A DNA stretch of 64,000 nt from contig JAEUWP010000323.1 in the NCBI GenBank assembly GCA_018524725.1, positions 121,351 through 185,350 of the forward strand. The letters are read 5' to 3'. Under the pieces are notes generated by a model. It saw only the letters and a list, made by a program, of their open reading frames with translations, did no database searches and was not told the origin of the DNA. This document shows positions 25,360 to 35,724 of the stretch, in pieces. Position numbers and translations under genes: made by a program. The stretch comes from Podaxis mareebaensis. Taxonomy: Eukaryota; Basidiomycota; Agaricomycetes; Agaricales; Agaricaceae. Every line of letters starts with the position of its first letter. Positions within the stretch are counted from its first letter, which is position 1.

Positions 25360-26370
25360 GAATATGGATAGATGATTCAAAAGAGGAACAACGTTGGTGA
25401 GGAGAAAGCGTGATTGAAACTTCAAACCAGCGACATCGGCCCGAATATTTAGAATTAATTTATCACCTCCGTCTCCGACAGCACCGGCCTGCAACACATA
25501 TGTCCTTAGTCAAGAGTCGTTAAGCGCCTGGGTGCCTGGTTCCATTTTGTATCCAGCCTTCGATATTCGATATGTAAATCCCCACCTTAATCACCTTTCC
25601 CCCCCCCCCCCCCCCCTGTTACTTCATATTGCGGGGGGCTGGACTTGACATAAAGCCATTCATATCAATTACATTCTAGCGTTTAACAACTCGACTTGAG
25701 AGCACTCCCTTCCTTTTGGTGGCATGATCTTTTTCTTCACTTTTCTCAATCCTTTCTCTTGCCTTTTATACCGGGGTCTCTATGATCTCGTGTTTCACTA
25801 GTAATGTACATTGTAACCAACAGAAGCAATGATGGTTTTGAGAGCTCGCATTTAGCTGGAAGGGCTTTGACCGGTACCCCTATCCGGCTGTCCAACAGAC
25901 ACTGCGATCTTAGCAGGTTAATTTCACCTAGCTGTGACGGCACTCCTACATGTGCCAGCCTCCCTTCGTTGTTCTTTTGGTAAAAATGTAGTAACGATAA
26001 CTTTGTGCCCTCGGACCTTAAGTTACGCCGTCGTTCAATGAAGGAGATGACGAAATAAACGAGGCAATATAAACGCTCTCTACAACGACTAGTGACAAGG
26101 TGAATACGCATTTGATGGGGCGCACTTCACGATTGACAACTGAAAGGCAACAATGACACTCGAACATGCGCGCCCAGGGCATAGCCTGTAGGTGCTGTCC
26201 TCATTGAGTCCATAGTACGTACAGTTTAGGTGAGCGAGATCGTGATGTCCCTGAGTCATTCCAAGGGTTATATACCACCTCCGCCCGCCGTGCTGAGACC
26301 GTCATCGCCTTTCCTCCAGAACCGACAATTACCGGTTTCTATCTTAAACCACAGCCATTTTGCTCACAAG
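25360..26370. other. Divergent intergenic region with a C18 homopolymer
   Basis: About 1 kb shared upstream region between the two N-rich-motif genes. It includes an uninterrupted run of 18 C at 25599-25616 and a TATATA element at about 26268 ahead of the plus-strand gene. A 121-codon minus frame (25746-26111) overlaps it but has no support. Confidence 0.5.
25599..25616. repeat. Poly-C tract (18 nt)
   Basis: Homopolymer of 18 cytosines between the two divergent N-rich-motif genes. The length is probably variable and subject to sequencing error. Confidence 0.9.
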
Positions 26371-26866
26371 ATGCTCCCTCCGCAAGACTCTTCTAGGCAA
26401 ATTACTATTAACAACAACGGCCCTGGAGTGGCCATTGCGGAGAACCGGGGAACGGTGAACAATTATGCCAGTAAGAACCGATATTTTAAGCAGGATATCC
26501 ACGACCAACTGACAAAAATACTTTGGTTAGGCCGTCGGAGCCCCGCCCAGTATCCTCAAGACGCTAACACAGAAGAACACCCAGGGGACGGGACCAATTA
26601 TACAAGTGGTCAGGATCCCTGCCGTGTTGATTCTGGCTGCAGAGGGGCTTACGTGTCTTATATCAGAGCCCACTCTTCCTCAGGCTGCAGCTCGGGTAGC
26701 TCCCTTTCAAGTTTGTAATGGCGAATTCGCGCGAAGCCCGTTTTTTCCGACAGATGATCCCATGTATGCGCTCCGTGTTTTAGCGGCGCTCAGGTTGATG
26801 AATGATCGAGATAATCGAGGCGGGTATGAGTCCCCGTCGTCAGCTGGCCGCCGATCGCGTCATTAA
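26371..26866 (+). CDS. N-rich-motif protein B, paralog of A (possibly broken)
   Basis: ATG at 26371 begins MLPPQDSSRQITINNNGPG and continues VAIAENRGTVNNYA, closely matching gene A (TKQIIINNN, GVVLVENVGTTNIYV). An excellent intron follows directly (26471-26530, GTAAGA...CTGAC...GGTTAG), again in phase 1, as in A. After it one frame reads RRSPAQYPQDANTEE and stays open to 26718. Another frame, from about 26606 to 26866, reads ILAAEGLTCLISEPT and DPMYALRVLAALRLM, which resemble CTEGFTSL and DPEAYFEWQLATLRLL of A. So either a further intron or a frameshift connects them, and I cannot decide. Function unknown. Confidence 0.45.
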
Positions 26867-28650
26867 CGTTTCGTTCATTGTATCTAAATACCTTGTACTA
26901 CCTTAGTATATTCCATGCCTTTTACTCTATGTGTATATCTCTTGGACACGGAATGTTCTTGTTCTAGACCCGTTGAAACGGTCTCTAAGCGTTGACTGTA
27001 TTTAGGGGAACTTGCCCAGTCGGGACTTGCAACGACTCGGGAACCGATTTCTCTTCCTACCCTCTACCCTCGACAATTGATAGATATCTTCTCCACTTCG
27101 AAGATAGAGATACTCAATATCAGGGTCTCAATCAATTAATCACAAATGTAGACGCGTCCGGAGAATTCGGGCGCAGCTTGGATTCATCGTGATTGGCTGG
27201 GATCATATGGCTAACAAGCGCACCTCCTTTATCACCTGAGTGCAAAGCTGAATCGGATATAAATAAAAGTCACATAAAGTGATGCCACGCGAGTTGTCAA
27301 TGCATCATGTATTCCTCCTCCCTAAACACAAGGTATTCTTCGATGGGACCGAGATCCGAACACCGTCTATATGGGAGTTCTAGGGGGAGAAACGGAAGGT
27401 GGTAAAAGACGGGATAATAAGGAGAACGAAGAATAGTGAAACCGGCTAACGATGCCCTAACTGTGCACTTTTCGTCCCGTCGTTTCTGGTCACTTCCGCC
27501 TGAGCCTCGGGATCATTCTGATGAACCTTTGCCACCACTTCGTTTTTAGTTTCGGCAGACCTTGACACAATCAGTGCAGTTAGAATGTGAGATCCACTGG
27601 CATTGCAATACAAACCGGCATAGCTCCCATCCGCAGTACCTTGTTCTTGCCTCGCAGTAGCGTTTTGAGGAACACCCTGATGATCTAGTCAGAGTGTTTG
27701 ACGTCAATGGTCTCCAGCATACTGCGATTCTCAATGCGTCGATATCAATACTCACTTCTAATGCGATCTTTCTGATGCTCGTCGGTGCAGTTGTTTACTG
27801 TGCCCCCATTCTCTGCGACTGCGGATCCTCCACCAAGGTTGTAGATCATGACTATCTTTATCGTATTGCAACACGTTGCTCCATCAAATGCAAAGTCGTG
27901 TGCTCCTTCAAAGAAAGGCATGATGGAACTCTACAAACAGGTCTAGGTGAGGCCTGGTAGGAAGAAAGTTTTGTACGGTATGCGAGAGCAAGCTATTGCC
28001 ACAAAAAAGAACATTTTGCTGTTATGAGAGGGCATTTTAGATCCGCCGATGCCATGCCCGTCGAGTCACCGCACTCTGTGATGGATGTAAAGCACCTTGC
28101 AGGTTAAGTCTTCTTTGGGTCAGATTGTTGTAAACAGCGTCGAGTAGGTCGGGAAAGGACGTCGTGTTGCGTCAAAACTTCTCAAATTATTCGCCTTGCC
28201 AAGCACCTTGAGGGATAATAAAATTCTATCTATCTTGGTGAACATTGCTCAGGACGTGAAGTAGACATGGGAGGGCTCAGGGTAGTGAGAGCGAGGGGGT
28301 TAAAATGTTGTTTGTCGAGTGATGGACTGAAGCCGCAAACCTGATTACTCACCGCTGACTAACCACACTATTTGTTAGCGCCAAATGTTGTTGGCACCCT
28401 GTTCGCTAGTTTGCCACTTTCAAGGGTTCCAATTCGTCAGAAGATCTGACAAGTCGCTGGGTGCCACATAATGGATCTGCTGTACGTGACTCTTTCGGAG
28501 GCCAATTCCTAACTCTGACGAATGCAACAGGACGATCCACAGGACAGGATCGAATACTATCATAGACGCCGCTTGCCCAACTAAGAAGAGATAGTCAAGC
28601 GGCTGCATACCATCCGTTCTGATCATGACGCGTTCCCCTTCAAGTAATCC
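26867..28650. other. Intergenic, no gene supported
   Basis: About 1.8 kb. Only short frames occur (for example 27694-27960), with no family signal. The region is AT-rich in places and may hold old relics too decayed to see by eye. Confidence 0.4.
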
Positions 28651-29010
28651 AACGTTATCCAGTTCCCAAGAAACAATCTCGGGTCTCCGCCACCTTCACA
28701 ACGTCTTCGACGCGCTTTTATCCTCACAAACGAGGCGCCGATAATGCCCAACGGTCTTAAACGCAACTTGCTTGCAGGTAGATCGGAGAACGTCGTTTTC
28801 ATGGGGGACCTTGTTTCGGGCAGGGAGCAGAAGGGCATCAATGTCGCTGTTGATATGAGCATCGCTGAAAAGGCAGAGATCTTTGTTGGGAACAGGTGCG
28901 TTGCCCATATAATATGCTGTGGTCCTGCTCATGCACCTCTAGTCTTCGAGCATGTCCGACAGCATAGTTATGCTGCGGACGGCCCACGACCTGCATCCCC
29001 AGACCAATGA
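28651..29010 (+). pseudogene. C-terminal relic resembling an O-fucosyltransferase-like protein
   Basis: One frame reads RRAFILTNEAPIMPNGLKRN, then ENVVFMGDLVSG and VAVDMSIAEKAEIFVGNR. After a candidate intron (GTGCGT...CTCTAG) another frame reads SSMSDSIVMLRTAHDL. This order resembles the C-terminal end of fungal GT65/68-like fucosyltransferases, where an EIF-GN-(F)SS-x-x-S-x-I-V-M-LR block is the donor-binding region. The resemblance is recalled, not searched. The two pieces do not join in phase and no N-terminal two-thirds was found, so it is most likely a fragment. Confidence 0.4.
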
Positions 29011-30125
29011 CTCCCTCCAATCCTTCCACCCGTAACTATGGGGACGGGCGCGGCGATTATGCTGCGACAATGCCACTTTCGTTCGCTCCGCTTTTCGTAT
29101 CCTTGGAGCATTTTCTTCGTTCCTGCATGTTAACTTCTTCGTCTCCGAATCAGGCGCTCACCCTTCAAGACTAGGTCCCTTATAAGGATATCGGAGGTCT
29201 TCAGGGGTCCCTTTAGCGCCGATAGCGGATTGTGCGCTAGAGCCTCTATTTATTCTCTTTCAGCCAAACAACTAAACCAGGCAGGTCGAATGAACAACAA
29301 AGAAATCCGATTATGTATACTGGGTGTATACCCATAATCAGCCACGCACCCGCAGGGATTTCAGCGCTCCTAGCGCTATGCTCCTGAGATCTAGGAGGAG
29401 CATGGATAGCCCACTGTCACATGTGGCACGAATGAATGAAATGACGAGGGTAAATACCAAACTCAGACGCAAGACCCGGCCCAGGCATCAAGTGGGGCGC
29501 TCCGAGCGAGAATTCCCAATTCTCCCGTTTTTGGTGTGGATTCAACCGACTCCATCCAGAGGGTCGAGCTAGTCATCGTGTTGGGTGCCCGTCGCGGACA
29601 GGACGACGCTCCAGCTCGGCGGTCTCCTTGAGCGAAAATCTCAGGAATTCGCAAGACACTACCGGAACATGGACAAACGCGCGGGGCGCATGGAATTCCA
29701 CTTAACCTATGCCAACATAAGCTCCGGCAGCTCACCCGCTCCCTCGGGACCTCATGTAGGATGTCGCACAGGACATACTTATACTATACCATATATATGA
29801 TATACATTTCGAGTGTCATCCCTATGCGCCAGAAGAGAAGCATCAGATTCTCCTCCATTTCATGAGAATCTTTCCCCTGCCAAATCGAGTCAGCTGTTCT
29901 ATTCCACAATGCCATGCTAAGGCTGGCCATCGTCGTATTTGGTCCGTCACTTGCCACGAGACACATCTTCTTCCCACCACAGCATGCTACTCAGCTCTTC
30001 TGCCGTACTCAAATCAGGGCATTACTCTGAATTCTTGAGTTCACATGTCTGGCCGTAAGCGAGCTTCGAGTGAAGTATAAAGCGATAGTTCTGCACGAGG
30101 CCTGTCCTCGTCCACACTAGGAGCA
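29011..30125. other. Intergenic; promoter of the SGNH esterase at its end
   Basis: About 1.1 kb. No supported reading frame. AGTATAAAGCGATAG at about 30074 is a likely TATA element 50 bp before the esterase ATG. Confidence 0.45.
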
Positions 30126-31483
30126 ATGCCTCTGGTGTCCAAGCTGACAATCGCAATTGCTACGGTATTGGTGAATAACCTTATTCCATCAGCCGGTCTC
30201 GCAGGAATACGCAATATTTTTGCCTTGTAGGTCCTTCCATGCTCTTAGTTTGTTGTAAGCTGACTCAGGTTCCCACAGTGGCGATAGGTACGAAATATTA
30301 TTTCTCTGGGGTTATCGTAGCTGATGCCGGCCTCCCTTCTTATTCCAGTTACAGTGAGTTACCAACACTTTTCTTCGGGTGAGGGAGAAGAGCTGAGCGC
30401 AATTGCTACCAAGCCACGGATGGTTGGAATGGAAGTGGGGACCCCCTTGCTCCGCACAACGCTCAGTGCTTCTCCGCCGGGCCCCCTTGGTCCCAGCAAT
30501 TTGCCCAATTGACAGGAGCCAGACTTGTTAATGTAAGCTCATATACCCATTTCGCCTTCGATGCCATTAACGATTGTCTCAATTCACTAGCTCGCCGTCA
30601 GTGGAGCAACAGCCGACCAGAGTATTATCTTCACGTCACCTCTCGACTTCCGCGGTCAGGCAACTGCGTTCATCCAGCAGGTAGTACCTTTTCCAGATAA
30701 GGTTTCCTGGAATGGCACCGATTCTTTGTTCACTGTCTCCTTCGGAAGTGTGTTACCCCAAGCCCCCGATTATTCTTTTCCTGATGCAGGAACTTGATAT
30801 AGCCAACGACGTGAACAATTCGTTCAAAAATGCTGCTGGCAATGGAACAGATCTCTACGCTCGGGACCTAGCCTCCTATTTCGCCACCGTCGATAGGCTT
30901 TACAGCGTCGGGGCGCGGAACTTCGTTTTTAACAACGTCGTCCCATTTGATAGAGCTCAGATAGGCGTTAATCAAGGACCTGTGCTGCAAGAGAAGATGA
31001 AGGTACTTCTGGTACTCCTGGATCTAATAGCCCCTTCTGATCGGATACTCTTGGTATGCAGCAAAGTATCCTCGAATTCAACGCTCAGCTTGCCGCAAAG
31101 GCTGCAGCATACTGTGCTTCGAAGACGGATATTGCGACCTGTCTTGTCTTTGATACTCGTATGTTTACTCTGCCTATACTATTGCCGCCAGCCACCTAAT
31201 TTGAGCTTCCAGACGGAGTCTTCACCAACCTCATGGACAATTTCGCCGACTTCGGATTCGCGACACCCGATAGCTTCTGTGGGTCATATGCGAACAGGTT
31301 TGGCTGTGATGTCGATCCTCAAGTTGATCCAACATGTCTTGGGCCTGTTTCTGCCTGTGAGTGGCTCATCTCGGGGTCTGAAGCAAAGCTGAGACTTTAG
31401 CAGACATTTGGAAGGATTCCCTTCATCCCTCCTTTGCAGCGGACAAGTTCTGGGCACAATCCTTGGTGCATCAGCTGCAGTGA
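30126..31483 (+). CDS. Secreted GDSL/SGNH esterase (CE16-like)
   Basis: A signal peptide (LTIAIATVLVNNLIPSAGLA) leads into the catalytic block. FGDSYTTDGWNGSG is assembled across a 9-nt exon (30279-30287) and a 5-nt exon (30349-30353), with introns at 30227-30278, 30288-30348 and 30354-30413. Further exons read CFSAGPPWSQQFAQL, LAVSGATADQSIIFTSPLDF, LDIANDVNNSF, DLYARDLASYFATVDRLY and NFVFNNVVPFDR. The last exon carries DIWKDSLHPSFAADKFW with the catalytic Asp and His of the DxxH block. The Ser is in GDSY. Such enzymes deacetylate plant cell-wall sugars or hydrolyse other esters outside the cell. The block III Gly-Asn is less clear here (SFGSELDIAN). I found no lesion. Confidence 0.8.
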
Positions 31484-31855
31484 TGGATTGGGACAGCATT
31501 TAGATATAATAACGCATTAAATCTTAGTCGTCTGTTTGGTTCACAACGTCGGACCATAGGAAACCTTGTACTTACGTCGCCCTAGGTCAGGTCCTAGGGA
31601 TATGATAACGCAGTGATGCCCTTGAATCGCCGTTGTAGCATGGCACAATGTCCGATCTGGCTCCCATCACACCACATATGAGAGAACACCTCAGTTGAAA
31701 TGTTGCGCGAAGAACTAACGGGGAGCTGATTCCCAGCAATCAAGTACGATAAAAACAGCAAAAGTCCAAAGTCCGGGCACCAAGATATACATCAGGTCCA
31801 TCACCATCAAGTTCATCATTCATCATCGACAGGCAGCCGACACAGGTTCCGACTA
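31484..31855. other. Convergent intergenic region
   Basis: About 370 bp between the esterase stop and the stop of the minus-strand membrane protein. Nothing recognisable. Confidence 0.5.
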
Positions 31856-32909
31856 TCAGTCCATGTTCCTCGTGGTTATTTTGGTCACGAAAACCTGAGG
31901 TGCATTGCTCGAAGTGCATTTTTCAATGTCGACTGAGCGTAACGTCCAGCTGTCGTAAGGACTTGGTCGTCGTTGGAACATGAGCTCGCGGTTGAAGACG
32001 ACTTGACGTCTGGCTTGCTTTCTTCTACGGCGTCTTTGGACGACGACAAAGAGTGCAATGACTACGAAGATAGCTGCCGAACCGCCAATGATTACTCCTG
32101 CAATAACCGGAGCATTGTGGTTTGATGTGTTAGGTGCCGTGGCCGTGGCTGAATTGGCGGTAGGACCAACGCTTGGTGCTCTGTACGGGGGTGAGAATCA
32201 AGAACGGAGGTACAAAAATCGTACAAACGTTTCACTGGTTGGGTCTGTTGTACTATTAGGTGTCGTATGTGAGAAGGATGGATGTTGATTGGAGTTTAGA
32301 GATGTCGGACGTACGGGAGAGAAGATGTACTTGGTGTTCCAGAAGCAACGGTACTACGGAGCAGTCAGTGCCTAGAAAGTTGAAATGGCGACACACTACT
32401 CACCTTGAAGCAAGAGACATATCATAGTCCAAAAACTGTCCCGTCACATTGAAGCGATTTGAAGTTCCAACGCGATGAAATCCCTCTTTATCGCACCCAG
32501 GTTCGTCTGCCTCGCATTCGGCGACCGCCGCCAATGTGAAGACTCTATGACGTTTGTTAATGAGTCATCTCATGCAGAATTGTTCTCGGCTTGCCCCATG
32601 GGATGGCTGATAGGAATCGTAAAATTCGCACTACCAGATAGGCGACCATGTGAGTCTACATTCGGCATAGCGAGGCCCTTATCCATACTGTCGCCTTTGA
32701 CAAGGCGAAAGTCCCACTTGAGAGGGTCATCCTCTACCCTTATCCAGTTGACTGTTGTACTCGTATTAAGGGAAATAGTATCCTGGACCTTGAGCTCTAA
32801 CCCAACGGCGAAGCAGATACACGAGAAAAACGTCCTATCAGTTGGCAGTTTGCGATGAGTCAAAGGTGAAAGGATCAATAGCCGGCACTTACCAAAGAAA
32901 GGCCCACAT
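31856..32909 (-). CDS. Secreted single-pass membrane protein with Ser/Thr-rich linker
   Basis: Five or six exons. ATG at 32909 plus the first intron (32835-32892) give a signal peptide MWAFLWTFFSCICFAVG. The extracellular part begins LELKVQDTISLNTSTTVNW and includes GSANFTIPISHPMG. The next intron (32545-32594) starts with GC, not GT; splicing it gives a smooth junction into VFTLAAVAECEADEPGC. A Ser/Thr/Pro-rich stretch (TVASGTPSTSSLP) leads to the membrane helix PVIAGVIIGGSAAIFVVIAL, a stop-transfer QRRRRRKQARR and a short cytoplasmic tail ending TTRNMD. The layout resembles cell-wall sensor or Mid2-type proteins common in Agaricomycetes; the role is inferred from architecture only. Confidence 0.65.
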
Positions 32910-33322
32910 CGGTGCCGCTAAAAGGATCCCGTCCTAAATGAAGAAAAAGAGGCGCACTGCGCGAAAGGAGAACGAAAGAGGTGGCCTAAGCAAGGACAGG
33001 CGGGAGGCGGTTGAATGGATGTGTGCTTATAAGCATACTGATGGTTGTCATCTTTGCACACGATGTGATACAAAACTAACTCAGGGGCACATATGTAGCA
33101 CCACTTGCCATCGTTATGGGCATCAAGAATCAAATCTAGCGTGTCAGAAGTGTTCAGAGTTGATGACAACAGTGAGTCGATCTCACGATCCAATCAAGAT
33201 ACAAAGATGGTATCACAGTAAGATTAAGCGAATGACTAAGTAATTAGAGCACTGTAATATCTCAACAAGAGAACATCCCAATCGCATCAAACCCTCTATG
33301 GAATCTAAGTATACAAGGAGCA
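32910..33322. other. Intergenic, no convincing gene
   Basis: About 410 bp. A plus frame (32938-33243) is Cys/His-rich (CHLCTRCDTKLTQGHICS) but overlaps an equally long minus frame and has no supporting context. Confidence 0.4.
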
Positions 33323-34389
33323 TCACTCGGAAGCCTTCTCCTTGTACTTTTCAAGGTTCGGCCAATCCTCCAACCCGAAAATGAATGGCAGTGCGGACCA
33401 CATCTCCTCGCTGAGATCTTGATGGCGACGCACGAAAACGGGGTGACAGTTCTTGCAGAACCCGTGGTCGATGAGGTGTTCATGCTCGCGATAAAAGTCC
33501 AAATAGCACGCCACAGTCCATCCAGTAATAATCTCTGGTATTTTCTGCCTCGTCGACGCGCATTTCCCTTCTCCAACACACTTGCCCTCCATTCCTTCTG
33601 ACGGCGGTTGTGACAAACCGACTGAATACCTATTTTGCAGCATCAACAGCTTCTCCCGGCCGAGAAGCGCGATGCGCTGGTCATCAGGCGAAAGCCGAAG
33701 CTTTTTCCCGGCCCACTCCGCGCCCTCTATTGATTTGATCAACGGGTGGCTGCTGATGCAGTACATAATAGAGGGCACAATCCATGGCAGGTCGAACTCT
33801 CGGGCAATTTGCAGTGCGGCGAAGGGTGTATTATCGACGGGGGGTATTGTTCGGGTCTTGTCACGTTGGTGCCATGCGTCAAGGGTACTCGGGAATGTGA
33901 CCGCGAGGTGTTGCAGGGCTCGCCGCCGGAGGAATTGTACGTCGTATTTTGTACTCAGACGGAGTACTCCCGCCACGATGCAGAGTTGAGTATGAGAAGG
34001 GGGAGGTTCGAAGTATCTGAAATCAGCGGGTGGCAGACCAGAATACAGGGGTTATTACCGTGGACGTCGGAAAGAGCAGTGAGCTCATGGACTTACCCGG
34101 AGTCGAATATTGCGTTGAGGAAGTACCGGACATCTTCTGTAGAATCATATAGTCGTACGACTGGGCATCCATCTAGTGTGAGATTGCCTTCAGGGGGCGG
34201 AGGGAAGGCCAACATGTCCTTGAATACAGAAGACCTCGCAGCGAGAAGACCGCTGTAAACGCGGAAAAGGGCGGTATCGGTTTGGAGGATAAGGTTCCCG
34301 TCTTCGAACCAAATGTCATCTCGTGTGAGGTCGTGGAGGTCGTCAATTTCCGGGGGAGTAGCAGAGTGGTCGGCGGGGGAGACGTGCAT
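33323..34389 (-). CDS. BTB/POZ-domain protein
   Basis: Two exons joined by an 80-nt intron (34017-34096, GTAAGT...TTTCAG, phase 2). The start chosen is ATG 34389 in good context; an in-frame ATG at 34419 is possible. The protein is about 328 residues. The BTB domain opens DIWFEDGNLILQTDTALFRV, continues SSVFKDMLAFPPPPEG and LNAIFDSGYFEPP, and is followed by the back-helix region GVLRLSTKYDVQFLRRRALQ that is typical for Agaricomycete BTB proteins. The C-terminal half has a helical ARE-FDLPWIVPSIMYCIS region and a Cys/His stretch (DHGFCKNCHPVFV). Role: protein-protein adaptor, partner unknown. It is distinct in sequence from the BTB gene at 9913. Confidence 0.85.
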
Positions 34390-35485
34390 GGCTGTTGCAG
34401 GGAACTGAGGAGAAACCAAGAAGAAAGAGTAAAATGTAAAGCACAGGAAAGTGAGAAAACGGGGTATCGTATATCAGAAAATTTAGCCCTCGAGCTGTGG
34501 TATCAAAACGCTCGGTCGGGCATAAGCAAGATCGTCCAGTTTTAAGCCTTATGACACGTGGACATACCAACTTCCATATCGAGATAGTTTAAGCGACTAA
34601 GTCCGCAGAATTTAACCTTCCTCACGGATCTGCACCACATATTCTAGCCCCTGCAAAGATCCTTATATCGTTCACACACCCACTTGTCTGCTTGTAATGC
34701 CCGTCAACTTCCAAGCGAGCTTTTGTCCTCACAGATCGTCCCCCCGTTCCATCTTTGGTCCGGTATCCATTGGATAGGCGCTGGAGTACTCGGCTTCATT
34801 GAGATCATCGCCTCTACCTTTGCCGGATGAGCAGGGAATACGCCTCATGCACACCTCGTTTTACAGCAAAATACAGAGAAACATCATTTTGAAACGTATG
34901 ATGGCCGGATCCGTCAACCACGTACGGCCGACCCGTTTGCCTACGCACCCGTACCTGCAAGGGCCCCAAGGACGGCCGATATATAGATTAGCCAAGTCAC
35001 AAACATTGACATAGAAGGTATTCCTCCGCCACCTCTCAATGGACATTGCACAGCATTTCAACTATTCTGGAACATGTTCGCTCCACACCGAAGCCGTGCA
35101 ATTAGGTCTAGGCCTACCTCGTATATAGCCTTGCCAAGGGCATTCTGGCCTCTTAATTATTATTGTGTTGAAGGAACCTTCCCAGGACTTATTTTCATGG
35201 AGGATCGACATCCCTCTGTGGAACATGCTTCTGCTATCCTCGAATAGTCACGACGTTTCTGGTCCCCCATCCACCGCCGCAAAGTAGCCATGAAAACATC
35301 GGGCCTGACCTCAACCCCCTTGCCTCAGACCCCTATGTTTTATGACTACAGCCAACTCCATTGGAGGCATTCACGTGCCTTGCAATGACTTCATTCCCAA
35401 CTCATGTTCCACACCACGCACCACTAACTACTATATAATACGCGACCCTCATCGATTTTAGTCTTTCATCGAGACCACAGACAAC
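34390..35485. other. Intergenic; metallothionein promoter at its end
   Basis: About 1.1 kb between divergent genes, with no supported reading frame. TATATAA at 35433-35439 lies about 50 bp before the metallothionein ATG. Confidence 0.5.
35433..35439 (+). promoter_or_regulatory. TATA box of the metallothionein gene
   Basis: TATATAA about 47 bp upstream of the ATG at 35486; strong TATA boxes are usual for inducible metallothionein genes. Confidence 0.5.
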
Positions 35486-35724
35486 ATGTATACGGTGTGT
35501 ATGAACTTCTCACAAATTCAATCTGAGCCTCGCTCTAACTTCGTGTTTTCCTTCACTTATCGTAGGCCGTCGGCATCCCCATCGACTTGCATTGCGGCAA
35601 CGCCAATTGCAACTGTGGCGACAAGTACGTTTGTTCTCCCACTCAATCAAGGCCCACCAGGCTGAGGCAACCATTTCGCAGCTGTAAATGCGAACCTGGA
35701 AACTGCAAATGCGGCTCGAAGTAG
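35486..35724 (+). CDS. Small copper-type metallothionein (36 aa)
   Basis: Three exons, 35486-35494, 35566-35624 and 35682-35724, joined by introns of 71 and 57 nt, give 36 residues. The N-terminus MYTAVGIPIDLH has no Cys. The rest has seven Cys in the order C-x4-C-x-C-x3-C-x-C-x4-C-x-C, reading CGNANCNCGDNCKCEPGNCK and ending CGSK. Seven Cys in CxC pairs is the layout of small fungal Cu(I) metallothioneins (Neurospora and Agaricus type), which buffer cytosolic copper or other soft metals. The gene is easily missed because its exons are tiny. The splice joins all have GT-AG borders and preserve frame. A TATA box sits just upstream. Confidence 0.8.

Noticed and set aside
32938..33243. Cys/His-rich plus-strand frame resembling a zinc-finger
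   Set aside because: Spacing matches no zinc-finger class, an equal-length minus frame overlaps it, and there is no promoter or intron evidence.
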